A DNA stretch of 64,000 nucleotides from Ectobacillus ponti (lineage in GTDB: Bacteria; Bacillota; Bacilli; Bacillales; Bacillaceae_G), in contig NZ_JANCLT010000005.1 of assembly GCF_024294785.1 (NCBI RefSeq), positions 62,001 through 126,000 of the forward strand, read 5' to 3'. This document shows, piece after piece, positions 46,774 to 59,509 of the stretch. The notes under the pieces were generated by a model. It made no database searches. It was not told the origin of the DNA and saw nothing but the letters and a program-made list of their open reading frames with translations. The number at the start of each line of letters is the position of its first letter. The first letter of the stretch is position 1. A program made the position numbers and the translations under genes.

Positions 46774-48528
46774 ATGAAGGTTTTTTTGGATTTGGCCTGG
46801 TTTTTTAAGCAGGAACGGCGCTCATACCTGTTCGGCACCCTGCTCTTGATTGGGGTGGCACTTCTGGAGCTCGTTCCGCCCAAGGTAATGGGCATCATCG
46901 TAGATGAAATCGGCGGCGGACGTTTGACTGCCGGGAAGCTGCTGAGCTGGATCGGCCTGCTGGCAGCTGTTGGCTTGACGATGTATGGCCTGCGCTATCT
47001 GTGGCGGATCATGATTTTCGGTTCCGCGCTCAAGCTGGCCCGGCAGCTGCGCACCCGCTTGTACCATCATTTTACGGAAATGAGCCCGTCCTTTTACCAA
47101 AAGCACCGTACAGGTGACCTGATGGCGCATGCCACAAATGATATCCAAGCCATCCAGCAAACAGCCGGGTCCGGTGTTCTCACACTCGTAGACTCGCTGG
47201 CGGTCGGGGGAGCGGTGCTGATTACAATGTCCGCCACGATCAGCTGGAAGCTGACGCTGTTCAGCCTGCTGCCGATGCCGATTATGGCGATCAGTACAAG
47301 CTACTACGGCACCCTGCTGCACCGCCGCTTTCATAAGGCACAGCAGGCATTCTCAGAAATCAATGATAAAGTGCAGGAAAGCATGAGCGGCATGAAGGTC
47401 ATCCGTTCCTTCGGACAAGAGCAGGAGGACTTGCAGGCGTTCCGGCAAAAGTCGGAGGAGGTTGTAGAGAAGAATATGCGGGTGGCGCGGATTGACTCCT
47501 TGTTTGATCCAACGATCTCGCTGATTGTGGGCTTTTCTTTCCTGATTGCCGTCTGCTACGGATCTGTTCTTGTTGTAAATGGAGAGCTGACAATTGGACA
47601 GCTGGTCACATTTACAACCTACCTGGGCACCTTGATTTGGCCGATGCTGGCATTTGGCTGGCTGTTCAACATTATGGAGCGCGGCCGTGCCTCCTATGAC
47701 CGGGTCAGCCGTCTGCTGGCGCAAGCGTCGGAGGTGCGCGATGCCGGCGAGGCAAATGCAGAAGCGGTGACAGGGGAGATATCCTACAAGATTAAACGCT
47801 TCTCGTATCAGCGAAATGATGTAAGCAATCTGCAGGATATTGTATTCACGCTGCCGCAGGGAGGTACGCTTGGCATTGTCGGACGTACCGGTGCCGGGAA
47901 AACTACGCTGTTAAAAATGCTGATCCGCGAATTTGACCATTTTGATGGAACGCTGCAAATCGGGGGCCGGGATATTCGGGAGTCCACCCTCTATGCCTTG
48001 CGCTCCGCCATATCTTACGTTCCGCAGGACCACTTCCTGTTCTCAGCAACGATTGCGGATAATATCGCGTTCGGACGGCCGGAAGCAGGCTATCAGGATG
48101 TCATCCGGGCAGCCAAAATCGCCTGCATCCACGATGACATTGCCACTTTCCCGGAAGGCTACGAAACCATTGTCGGAGAACGCGGCGTGTCGTTGTCCGG
48201 CGGCCAGAAGCAACGCGTTTCCATTGCAAGAGCTGTTTTGACGGATGCTGAAATCCTTATCCTGGATGACTGCTTATCCGCGGTTGATGCGAAAACGGAG
48301 GAGCAAATTTTATCTTCGCTGAAGCGGGAGCGGAACAATAAAACAACCATTATTACAGCACACCGCCTCAGCGCGATTCAGCACGCCGACTTGATTCTCG
48401 TGCTGGAGGACGGCGGCATTGCCCAGCGCGGCACGCATGAGCAGCTCATGCGGGAGGAAGGCTGGTATCAAGACATGTTTGAACGCCAGCAGCTGGAATC
48501 ACTTGTGGAGCAAGGAGGGATGTCATGA
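46774..48528 (+). CDS. Heterodimeric ABC exporter subunit 1 (BmrC/YheI-like)
   Basis: This 584-residue half-transporter has six membrane helices (to about residue 310) and an ATPase domain. Walker A is GRTGAGKTT and the signature is LSGGQKQR. The Walker B ends in Asp-Asp (ILDDCLSA) where a canonical enzyme has Asp-Glu, so its own catalytic site is degenerate, as in BmrC. It overlaps the next gene by 4 bp, and the two should form one multidrug-type exporter. YknU-like identity is an alternative. The substrate is unknown. Confidence 0.88.
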   Translation: MKVFLDLAWFFKQERRSYLFGTLLLIGVALLELVPPKVMGIIVDEIGGGRLTAGKLLSWIGLLAAVGLTMYGLRYLWRIMIFGSALKLARQLRTRLYHHFTEMSPSFYQKHRTGDLMAHATNDIQAIQQTAGSGVLTLVDSLAVGGAVLITMSATISWKLTLFSLLPMPIMAISTSYYGTLLHRRFHKAQQAFSEINDKVQESMSGMKVIRSFGQEQEDLQAFRQKSEEVVEKNMRVARIDSLFDPTISLIVGFSFLIAVCYGSVLVVNGELTIGQLVTFTTYLGTLIWPMLAFGWLFNIMERGRASYDRVSRLLAQASEVRDAGEANAEAVTGEISYKIKRFSYQRNDVSNLQDIVFTLPQGGTLGIVGRTGAGKTTLLKMLIREFDHFDGTLQIGGRDIRESTLYALRSAISYVPQDHFLFSATIADNIAFGRPEAGYQDVIRAAKIACIHDDIATFPEGYETIVGERGVSLSGGQKQRVSIARAVLTDAEILILDDCLSAVDAKTEEQILSSLKRERNNKTTIITAHRLSAIQHADLILVLEDGGIAQRGTHEQLMREEGWYQDMFERQQLESLVEQGGMS

Positions 48529-50285
48529 TGGATACAAAGCAAAACCTGCGGCGTTTGCTGTCCTATATGCGCCCGTACAGAAAGCTGCTTGTGCTGGCTT
48601 TTCTGTTTCTGATTCTCGGAACAGCGGCCGAAATAGCCGGTCCGTTTCTTATCAAGGTGTTTATCGATAATCACCTGATGCCGGCAAACTTTGAGCAGCA
48701 GGCGCTGTTAACCTTGTTCATTGCTTACCTGGTGCTGCATTTGTTGAAGGTATGGCTCACGTACCTGAACCTGCTGTATTTCCAAAACATTGCATTCAAA
48801 ATTGTGCAGGATATCCGGGTGGAGGTGTATGAGCGTGTGCAGCAGCTGTCACTTGGCTTCTTCGACCGTACGCCGATCGGCACCATTGTATCCCGCATTA
48901 CCAATGATACGGAGTCGATTAAGGATTTCTTTGTCAGCGTGCTGTCCACGTTTGTGAAGAATATTGTGTTCCTGATTGGAATTATTGCCGCCATGTTCCT
49001 GTTGAATGTAAGGCTGGCCTTCTTCTGTCTGATTCTGGTGCCGATTATTGTGTTCATTATGAGAGTATACCGGAAGAAGAGCTCCATCTTCTATGAAGAA
49101 ATCCGGACGCAGCTCAGCTTGTTGAATGCCAAGCTGAACGAATCCATTCAAGGGATGAGCATTGTCCAGGTATTCCGCCAAGAACGCCGGCTGCGCCGCG
49201 AGTTTGAAGAAGTGAACGGCCGCCATTACGAGGCGGGGCGGAAGAATCTGCGGTTCGATGCGCTGCTCCTTCGGCCGGCCACAGACCTGGTGCATGTGTT
49301 TGCTGTGATCATGGTGCTCGGCTTCTTCGGTGTGGATGCCCTTGACAGCCCGGTGCAGGTCGGGGTCATTTATGCCTTTGTCAGCTACATCGACCGTTTC
49401 TTTGAACCCATCAACGAGATGATGATGAAGCTGTCGCTGTTCCAGCAGGCGGTCGTCTCTTCATCTCGCGTGTTTGAGCTGATGGATGAAAAGGATCTGG
49501 CGCCTGTGCAGGAGGGCGCGGGAAGCCCGGTTGTGACAGATGGCCGCATTGAGTTCCGCAACGTCACGTTCTCATATGATGGCAAGCGGGATGTGCTGCA
49601 GGACATCTCGTTCACTGTAAATCCCGGTGAGACCGTTGCCTTTGTCGGCCACACAGGCAGCGGCAAGAGCACCATTATGAATCTGCTCATGCGTTTTTAC
49701 CACGTGCGAAAGGGAGAGATTTTCCTCGATGGAGCAGATTTGCGGCAGTATGAGGAAGCGGAAATCCGCAGGCAAATCGGTCTTGTGCTGCAGGACGCCT
49801 TTCTGTTTGCCGGCAATGTGAAGCAGAACATCCGGATGTATAATGAAGGAATTACAGATGAGGACATCCGGGAGGCGGCTCAGTTCGTGCAGGCGGACAG
49901 CTTTATTGAGCAATTGCCTCATGGCTATGATACTGAGGTCATGGAGCGCGGTTCCACATTCTCCAGCGGCCAGCGCCAGTTGCTTACCTTCGCCCGGACA
50001 ATTGCGGCCAATCCGAAAATTCTGGTGCTCGATGAGGCCACTGCCAACATTGATACAGAGACGGAGGAGGCCATTCAAGCGGCACTGAAGCGGATGCGCC
50101 AAGGGCGCACGACCATCGCCATCGCACACCGTTTGTCTACGATTCAGGATGCGGACCAAATCTTTGTCATGCATCATGGCCGGATTGTGGAGCGCGGCAA
50201 TCATCAAGAGCTGCTGGCACAGCAAGGGTTGTACTATAAAATGTATTTGCTGCAAAATAAGGGAAGCCTCTCAAAAGCCTTGTAA
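48525..50285 (+). CDS. Heterodimeric ABC exporter subunit 2 (BmrD/YheH-like)
   Basis: This 586-residue half-transporter has an N-terminal six-helix domain and an ATPase with Walker A GHTGSGKST and canonical Walker B LVLDEATANID. Its signature is FSSGQRQL instead of LSGGQ. Paired with subunit 1 this makes one competent and one degenerate ATP site, the hallmark of asymmetric exporters such as BmrCD. It is about 90 residues shorter than BmrD itself. GGAGGG precedes the ATG, which overlaps the stop of subunit 1 by 4 bp. Confidence 0.88.
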   Translation: MMDTKQNLRRLLSYMRPYRKLLVLAFLFLILGTAAEIAGPFLIKVFIDNHLMPANFEQQALLTLFIAYLVLHLLKVWLTYLNLLYFQNIAFKIVQDIRVEVYERVQQLSLGFFDRTPIGTIVSRITNDTESIKDFFVSVLSTFVKNIVFLIGIIAAMFLLNVRLAFFCLILVPIIVFIMRVYRKKSSIFYEEIRTQLSLLNAKLNESIQGMSIVQVFRQERRLRREFEEVNGRHYEAGRKNLRFDALLLRPATDLVHVFAVIMVLGFFGVDALDSPVQVGVIYAFVSYIDRFFEPINEMMMKLSLFQQAVVSSSRVFELMDEKDLAPVQEGAGSPVVTDGRIEFRNVTFSYDGKRDVLQDISFTVNPGETVAFVGHTGSGKSTIMNLLMRFYHVRKGEIFLDGADLRQYEEAEIRRQIGLVLQDAFLFAGNVKQNIRMYNEGITDEDIREAAQFVQADSFIEQLPHGYDTEVMERGSTFSSGQRQLLTFARTIAANPKILVLDEATANIDTETEEAIQAALKRMRQGRTTIAIAHRLSTIQDADQIFVMHHGRIVERGNHQELLAQQGLYYKMYLLQNKGSLSKAL

Positions 50286-50311
50286 CAACAAGGCCTTTGG
50301 AGGCTTTTTTG
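50264..50311 (+). terminator. Terminator after the ABC exporter
   Basis: A long imperfect stem (AAGCCTC...CTTGT with ACAAGGC...GAGGCTT) enclosing the stop codon in the loop, then TTTTTT. Confidence 0.85.
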
Positions 50312-50347
50312 CAGGGCGGCCAACAGAGGACAAGGATGAACTGCTCT

Positions 50348-50446
50348 CTATTTTTTCTCATGCCTGTTCAAAAGATACAGTGCGCCAACGTAGCCGGCAG
50401 CCAATACAGCAGGAATTCCAATTGCATATATGAGAACTTCAAGCAT
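50348..50446 (-). CDS. Tiny single-pass membrane protein, 32 aa
   Basis: On the minus strand an ATG preceded by AAAGGGGGG opens a 32-codon frame: MLEVLIYAIGIPAVLAAGYV, then GALYLLNRHEKK and a stop. Almost the whole protein is one hydrophobic helix ending in a basic tail, typical of small bacterial membrane proteins that stabilise larger complexes. It lies 69 bp upstream of the ribosome-binding side of nothing else and is not obviously in an operon. Family and partner not recognised. Confidence 0.6.
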   Translation of the reverse strand: MLEVLIYAIGIPAVLAAGYVGALYLLNRHEKK

Positions 50447-50515
50447 GATGTGCCCCCCTTTGTACATACATCTAGTATATGACAAGCAAAGGAAAGACAG
50501 ACAAAAAGAAGAGCC

Positions 50516-50719
50516 CTATACAAGCTCTTCCTCTGCCGGAGCGGAAATGAACTCCTCGGCATATATGTTCAGGTTTGATAAATCCCCAAACCGGCGCTGC
50601 AGCTCGTCCGCGACACGGCGCACCGCCAAGGCGCTGCTGGTGGCCGGCAAACGGGTGCTTTCATGCACCCATTCCGCCCCCTTTTTATATTCATACCGTA
50701 CATCGTATTGCGACACCAT
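50516..50719 (-). CDS. Small hypothetical protein, 67 aa
   Basis: The minus-strand ATG (MVSQYDVRYEYKKGAEWVHE) follows GGGGGG at a suitable distance. Upstream in-frame codons lack a ribosome-binding site. It is soluble and acidic at the C-terminus (EEFISAPAEEELV), and appears to mix a short beta part with one helix (AVRRVADELQRRFGDL). Family not recognised. It precedes the 32-aa membrane protein gene in the same direction with a 69-bp spacer. Confidence 0.6.
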   Translation of the reverse strand: MVSQYDVRYEYKKGAEWVHESTRLPATSSALAVRRVADELQRRFGDLSNLNIYAEEFISAPAEEELV

Positions 50720-50915
50720 CGGCAATCCCCCCCATTGGATCGGAATGTGTGCAAATACAAAGCTGTCATACCCAATATTCTGTAAAGCTCCTGTATTTCC
50801 TGCTTTTTGTTTGTGGAAATACCCAAAATTCCTGCAGGCTTTGCCGCAAACGGCAGGTGAAGGGAGAGACACAAAAAGTTCACAGCTCTTTTTTCTCTGC
50901 ATTCGCATGGAAGTT

Positions 50916-50924
50916 TGCTACAAT
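50916..50924 (+). promoter_or_regulatory. Extended -10 promoter of ccdA
   Basis: TGC-TACAAT, 28 bp before the ccdA ATG; no clear -35. Confidence 0.55.
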
Positions 50925-50951
50925 AGAAACGGACAAGAGAGGAGAGAATAT

Positions 50952-51659
50952 ATGCAGGACGTAAATATTTTTCTGGCATTCGGGGCAGGGTTTCTATCCT
51001 TTATCTCCCCTTGCTGCCTGCCGTTGTATCCGGCATTTCTGTCGTACATCACGGGGATATCAGTATCAGAGCTGAAGGAAGAAAATGGGGTGATGCAGCG
51101 GCGGGGCATGATTCATACCGCGTTGTTTCTGCTCGGGTTTTCCGTTATTTTTGTGGCCATCGGCTTCAGCACCACACTGCTGGGGGATTTTCTGATTACA
51201 TACCAGACGCTGATCCGTCAGCTCGGCGCCATTTTCATTATTGTGTTCGGACTCGTCATTGTCGGGCTTTTCAAGCCGAAATTTCTGATGCAGGACCATA
51301 AGGTGACATTCCGCAGCCGTCCGTCCGGATACTTTGGCTCCATCTTGATCGGCCTTGCGTTTGCAGCCGGCTGGACGCCATGCTCCGGCCCGATCATTGC
51401 ATCTGTAATTGTTATGGCTTCCACCAATCCGCAGTCTGCCATGGTATACATGCTGGCATATGTACTGGGCTTTGCCATTCCATTCTTTGTGTTGTCCTTC
51501 TTCATCACAAAGATGAGCTGGATCAAGCGCAACAGCATCAAGATTGTGAAGGTCGGCGGCTATATTATGATTGCGATGGGCGTGCTGCTGTACTTTAACG
51601 GTTTGACAAAGATCACGATTTATTTTACGGACTTATTCGGCGGCTTTCAGGGCTTCTAG
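50952..51659 (+). CDS. ccdA: Cytochrome c biogenesis protein CcdA
   Basis: This 235-residue membrane protein of the DsbD/CcdA family carries electrons from cytoplasmic thioredoxin to the outside. There the thiols keep apocytochrome c and spore-cortex factors reduced. Six hydrophobic segments are seen. Redox cysteines lie in SPCCLPLYP (first helix) and TPCSGP (fourth helix). GAGAGGAGAG precedes the ATG at 50952; the long in-frame upstream extension overlaps the reverse-strand small gene and is rejected. The yneI gene found next to ccdA in B. subtilis is absent. Confidence 0.95.
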   Translation: MQDVNIFLAFGAGFLSFISPCCLPLYPAFLSYITGISVSELKEENGVMQRRGMIHTALFLLGFSVIFVAIGFSTTLLGDFLITYQTLIRQLGAIFIIVFGLVIVGLFKPKFLMQDHKVTFRSRPSGYFGSILIGLAFAAGWTPCSGPIIASVIVMASTNPQSAMVYMLAYVLGFAIPFFVLSFFITKMSWIKRNSIKIVKVGGYIMIAMGVLLYFNGLTKITIYFTDLFGGFQGF

Positions 51660-51748
51660 TTCTATACGGGGCATAAAAATATTGGAAATGCCGGCAAAAA
51701 GGAATATAATGAGGACGAACGAAGATTTCCGCAAAAGGGATGATATGG

Positions 51749-52255
51749 ATGAATTTAGCGGTCTTATCAAGCATTGTAGCTGTCTGTATGGCAATCGGCG
51801 CAATGTTTATCCGGTTGAAGGCGGCACAGAAGCCCGCTTCCTTGAAGAAAATTATTTTGCCGCCATTTTTTATGAGTACAGGGACGCTCATGTATGTCTT
51901 TCCGATGTTCCGTCTGACGCTGTCGGAAATGGCTGAGGCTATAGCGGTCGGCTTGTTCTTTTCCATTTTTTTGATTAAGACGTCAAAATTTGAAGTGCGC
52001 GGGCAGGATATTTATCTGAAGCGTTCAAAGGCCTTCATCTTTATTCTGATCGGCCTCTTGGCAGTCCGTATCGCCTTCAAGTCCTATCTGAGCCAAACCA
52101 TTGAACTGGGGCAGCTGAGCGGCATGTTCTTCCTGTTGGCCTTCTCCATGATTGTTTCCTGGCGTGTGGCCATGTACCGCTCCTACAAAAAGCTGGAGAC
52201 GGATATGAAGAAAACGAACAAGCTGTACGATGATAAGGATATGAAGCTTACGTAA
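51749..52255 (+). CDS. ccdC: CcdC family membrane protein (YneJ)
   Basis: This 168-residue protein has about five membrane helices. It matches CcdC (YneJ) in KKIILPPFFMSTGTLMYVFP, LIKTSKFEVRGQDIYLKRSK and AFIFILIGLLAVRIAFKSYL. In B. subtilis ccdC lies beside ccdA and has been linked to cytochrome c synthesis, though it is not essential for it. AAAGGGA lies 8 nt before the ATG at 51749; the ATG at 51740 overlaps it. A terminator follows. Confidence 0.9.
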   Translation: MNLAVLSSIVAVCMAIGAMFIRLKAAQKPASLKKIILPPFFMSTGTLMYVFPMFRLTLSEMAEAIAVGLFFSIFLIKTSKFEVRGQDIYLKRSKAFIFILIGLLAVRIAFKSYLSQTIELGQLSGMFFLLAFSMIVSWRVAMYRSYKKLETDMKKTNKLYDDKDMKLT

Positions 52256-52283
52256 AAACCCTCGGGATTCCGAGGGTTTTTTT
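52255..52283. terminator. Bidirectional terminator between ccdC and yneK
   Basis: Stem ACCCTCGG / CCGAGGGT with loop GATT, then TTTTTTT on plus and TTTTTA on minus. Confidence 0.92.
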
Positions 52284-52287
52284 GCAT

Positions 52288-52716
52288 TCATTTCAGCAGT
52301 GCCCGGTACGGTGCATAGTCAATTTGCTTCTGCTGCAGTTTTTTGACGAGAAATTTATGGTCACGCTTCGGTGTCGCCATAATATATCCTTTAATAACCA
52401 AGTCCTGTGTAATCCGGTTTGCGCGCTCCTTCAGCGCCAGTTCGCCGATTTTGCCTGCGATTTTGGAGCGGGCCACATCCCGAAACAGCTCGGGCACCGG
52501 GCTGACGAGCTCTTCCAGCAGCGCTTTATGCTCCCGGTCCCATAAATGCCTTGTTTCATCAATATAATGCTGCTCCCAATCCAAAATGGACATGCCGTCA
52601 TCCTTGGGCAAGCGCTTTAAAAATTTGCGGAACATGAAGTAGCCGCCGATGGACATGAGACTGAGCAGAATCACCGTCCATGCCACAATGAACCAACTGA
52701 ACCATCCGGTAAGCAA
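52288..52716 (-). CDS. yneK: DUF2621 protein YneK
   Basis: This 142-residue protein has one N-terminal membrane helix (WFIVAWTVILLSLMSIGGYFM) and a soluble cytoplasmic part with EQHYIDETRHLWDREHKALL. That fits DUF2621/YneK, conserved next to ccd genes. I chose the TTG at 52716, 7 nt after AAAGGGG; the GTG at 52725 overlaps the ribosome-binding site. Function unknown. It converges on ccdC. Confidence 0.82.
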   Translation of the reverse strand: MLTGWFSWFIVAWTVILLSLMSIGGYFMFRKFLKRLPKDDGMSILDWEQHYIDETRHLWDREHKALLEELVSPVPELFRDVARSKIAGKIGELALKERANRITQDLVIKGYIMATPKRDHKFLVKKLQQKQIDYAPYRALLK

Positions 52717-52798
52717 AGCATACACCCCTTTACAGCTAGTAGCAGTTTCCTATCTTGCTAGATTCATTATATGCGCGGGGAAAAGAGGAACGCAAGCA

Positions 52799-53095
52799 CT
52801 ACACGAAGTAGAGCTGCTCGATGTCCAGCATATCATCTTCCTCTTTGTATTCCAAAATGAGTGTGCCCAGCTTCTCGCCCGGCTGTGCTGCAGCGAAAAC
52901 AGCGAAAGCTGCGAAGCGATGCGGCGCCAACTCAGGGATGCTGGCTGCTGCCAGCTGGTACTCGCGCTTTTGCAGGAAGGGCAGCAGCTCCTCCTGCTCG
53001 AAGGAAGTGCGTGAGGCAATGGATTTGCGGGTGAAGCGCTGCTGCAAAAGCCGCAGCGTCTCGTTCCAAACAGAAAATTTTGCATCGTGGATCAT
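52799..53095 (-). CDS. Hypothetical protein, 98 aa
   Basis: The minus-strand ATG (MIHDAKFSVWNETLRLLQQR) lies 5 nt after GGGGG. The protein is mixed alpha/beta with a strongly acidic C-terminus (EYKEEDDMLDIEQLYFV). It has no signal peptide, membrane segment or metal motif. It may share a transcript with yneK, 82 bp downstream. Family not recognised. Confidence 0.7.
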   Translation of the reverse strand: MIHDAKFSVWNETLRLLQQRFTRKSIASRTSFEQEELLPFLQKREYQLAAASIPELAPHRFAAFAVFAAAQPGEKLGTLILEYKEEDDMLDIEQLYFV

Positions 53096-53205
53096 AAAAG
53101 CCCCCTATGTAACGGAATACGTTTTTCAATCGCTGAGAAGATATAGACATTATAGCACAGGGGAAGCGGGAGGCAAAATTTCCCGGGATTGAGGGAGGGA
53201 AGAGA

Positions 53206-53643
53206 ATGGGAATTGCAGAAAGCCGGCGGATCGGCCGTGCAGCCATACTGCTGGCACTGGCTGATGACAACGGCATGGATACAGTGTTTCCCGCTTCATG
53301 GAAGTACTGCTGCGGCAGGGTCGGCTCCATGAACTCGCAAAAAATTGTGGCCGCCTTGGAAACTGCAGCGAAAAGCGGGCATATGATTCAACAAGGGGTG
53401 TACCGGGAAACACACGCCTTGTATCATGCCATTATGGAAGCCCTGTATGGAGTGACGAGAGGACAAGTGCAGTTAGGAGACGTACTTCGTACAGTGGGAC
53501 TTCGTTTTGCGATCGTGCGCGGCAATCCTTATGAATCCGAAGGCGAGGGAGAGTGGATTGCGGTTGCCCTGTACGGAACCATTGGCGCTCCGGTGAAGGG
53601 GCTTGAGCATGAGGCGGTTGGTTTAGGAATTAATCATATATAG
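53206..53643 (+). CDS. hutP: Histidine-responsive antiterminator HutP
   Basis: This 145-residue RNA-binding protein forms a hexamer. With L-histidine and a divalent metal it binds UAG-rich hut leader RNA and prevents termination. The metal ligands correspond to H70, H74 ([10 protein letters not shown]) and H135 ([13 protein letters not shown]), matching H73, H77 and H138 of B. subtilis. GAGGGAGGGA precedes the ATG. A cre-like sequence (11 of 14) at 53125 and a promoter-like region lie upstream, both weak. Confidence 0.95.
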   Translation: MGIAESRRIGRAAILLALADDNGMDTVFPASWKYCCGRVGSMNSQKIVAALETAAKSGHMIQQGVYRETHALYHAIMEALYGVTRGQVQLGDVLRTVGLRFAIVRGNPYESEGEGEWIAVALYGTIGAPVKGLEHEAVGLGINHI

Positions 53644-53705
53644 CCCAGAGGATACGAGTATAGTAGGGGGCCTTTTCTTTTGCGCTGCAGAAGGGGAGGC
53701 CCCTT
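53641..53705 (+). promoter_or_regulatory. Candidate HutP-controlled hairpin between hutP and hutH
   Basis: Three UAG triplets (53641, 53661, 53664) precede a long imperfect hairpin from ~53665 to 53705. Its base is GGGGCC / GGCCCC and its top TGC / GCA. It has the position of the B. subtilis hut attenuator, but no T-run follows. Confidence 0.5.
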
Positions 53706-53737
53706 CATGCGTATAAGCGATGAAGAGGTGAGCGGCA

Positions 53738-55229
53738 ATGATGTTGACCGGGGAAACATTGACAATTTCAGGAATGAGGCAGCTGCTTGGGCAGGAGGCG
53801 GTGACGGTTTGTCCCAAAAGCATGGCCCGCGTGCAAAATGGGCGGCAGGCGGTTGAGCGCCTGGTGGAGCAGGGGAAAACCGTGTACGGCATTACGACCG
53901 GCTTTGGAAAGTTCAGTGACGTCCGCATTTCCAAGGAGCATGTAGAGCGACTGCAGCACCATCTGCTGCGATCGCATGCCTGCGGGGTGGGAGAGCCATT
54001 CTCGGAGGCTGTATCCCGGGCCATGCTGATTCTGCGGGTGAATACGCTGTTGAAAGGGGTATCGGGCGTACGGCCGGCTCTGATTGAAAGATTGGTTGAG
54101 CTCGTGAACCGCCGCATCCATCCTGTTGTCCCGCAGCAAGGATCGCTCGGCGCCAGCGGCGATCTGGCCCCTTTGTCCCACATGGCGCTTCCCCTGCTGG
54201 GAGAAGGAGAGGTTTGGTACAGGGGCAGCCGCATGCCGGCGGCGGCGGCTTTGCAGCAGGAGGGGCTTCAGCCTCTTACACTGGAAGCGAAGGAAGGTCT
54301 GGCGCTTATTAATGGCACACAGGCAATGACCGCGATGGGGGTTGTTGCTTATATCGAAGCAGAGCAACTGGCTGATCAGGCGGACTGGATTGCCGCTATG
54401 ACACTGGAAGGCTTGCGCGGTATTGTTGATGCGTTTCGGGAGGAAATTCATGTCGCCCGCGGCTATCAGGAGCAGATTGAAACGGCTGCCCGGATCCGCA
54501 GGCTGCTGCAGGGAAGCGGTTTGGTGACGAAGCAAGGCGAATTGCGGGTGCAGGACGCGTATTCCTTGCGCTGTATTCCCCAGGTGCACGGGGCCGCCCG
54601 GCAGGTGCTTGGCTATGTGAAGGAAAAGCTGGAGATTGAAATGAACGCAGCGACAGATAATCCCCTCCTGTTTCAGGATGGTGCTGTGGTGCTGTCAGGC
54701 GGCAATTTTCACGGACAGCCGATTGCCTTCGCCATGGATTTTTTGAAGCTTGGGATGGCCGAGTTGGCCAATATTTCGGAGCGGCGCATTGAACGTCTGG
54801 TGAATCCGCAGCTGAATGATTTGCCGCCCTTTCTAAGCCCTGAACCGGGTCTGCAGTCCGGTGCCATGATTCTGCAATATGTGGCGGCTTCGCTTGTTTC
54901 TGAAAACAAAACACTTGCGCATCCGGCCAGTGTGGACTCCATTCCATCATCGGCAAATCAGGAGGACCATGTCAGCATGGGAACCATCGCGGCCCGCCAC
55001 GCCTACAGCATCATTTCTAATGTGCGCCGTGTGCTGGCGATTGAACTGATTTGCGCCATGCAGGCGGCTGAACACCGGGGCGTACACCGGCTGGCCCCGG
55101 CCACACATGCTGTATATGAAAAGGGAAGAAAGATTGTGCCGTCCATTACGCAGGATCGGGTATTCTCTGGCGATATCGAGCGGATGGCGAAGTGGCTGAA
55201 GGAAACCCATTTCGAGGAGGAGAGACAGA

Positions 55230-55237
<8 letters not shown>
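53738..55237 (+). CDS. hutH: Histidine ammonia-lyase
   Basis: This 499-residue enzyme converts histidine to urocanate and ammonia, the first step of histidine use. The self-made MIO cofactor comes from A139-S140-G141 in [24 protein letters not shown], with the catalytic tyrosine, lies near residue 50, and [12 protein letters not shown] in the middle. Start ATG 53738 or 53741 after AGAGGTGAG. It overlaps hutU by 8 bp and sits behind the hutP attenuator region. Confidence 0.96.
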
Positions 55238-59060
<3,823 letters not shown>

Positions 59061-59126
59061 TTGTGTATGAAGGAGCGGTTTGTCGGTTACACTTTTGGCA
59101 GATTCATATGCGAAAGGATGAGATGC

Positions 59127-59420
59127 ATGTACCGTGAAATGAGCGCGGCGGAAGCAGCCGCTCAGCTGCCGAATATGAGTGTGCTGGATGTGCGGGAAGA
59201 GTATGAAGCGGCACAAGGGACGCTGGAAGGAGCTGTCCATATTCCGCTAAGTGAGCTGCCTGTACGGCTTGGGGAGCTTTCTGACAGCCGGACACACCTT
59301 GTTGTCTGTCAAAATGGCGTCCGGAGTGCGATGGCAACCGAGCTTCTGTCACAATATGGCTATGAGGCTGTAAACCTGACAGGCGGCTTGAAGGATTGGA
59401 CGGGAGACTGGCAGCGGTGA
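59127..59420 (+). CDS. Single-domain rhodanese
   Basis: This 97-residue rhodanese-fold protein has the active-site C61 in VVCQNGVRSAMA and SVLDVREEYE at the N-terminal CH2A motif. Such proteins carry sulfane sulfur between thiols. AAAGGA is 8 nt before the ATG; earlier in-frame starts run into the hutG end. It lies 66 bp after hutG in the same direction, with no terminator between, so it may be read with the hut operon. A link to histidine use is not known. Confidence 0.88.
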   Translation: MYREMSAAEAAAQLPNMSVLDVREEYEAAQGTLEGAVHIPLSELPVRLGELSDSRTHLVVCQNGVRSAMATELLSQYGYEAVNLTGGLKDWTGDWQR

Positions 59421-59509
59421 TTCGGTTTTCTTATGGAACAGGATGGAAAATATGAAAGTTACATCCTCTCTTCTCCGTGGTATGCTAAGTGACAGAGGGG
59501 GAGAGAGAG

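Noticed and set aside
50430..50951. Long N-terminal extension of ccdA
   Set aside because: CcdA proteins are about 235 residues; the extension runs over reverse-strand small genes and the ccdA promoter.
53125..53138. cre site upstream of hutP
   Set aside because: Only 11 of 14 positions fit, including a mismatch in the TG; too weak to list as a feature although catabolite control of hut is known elsewhere.
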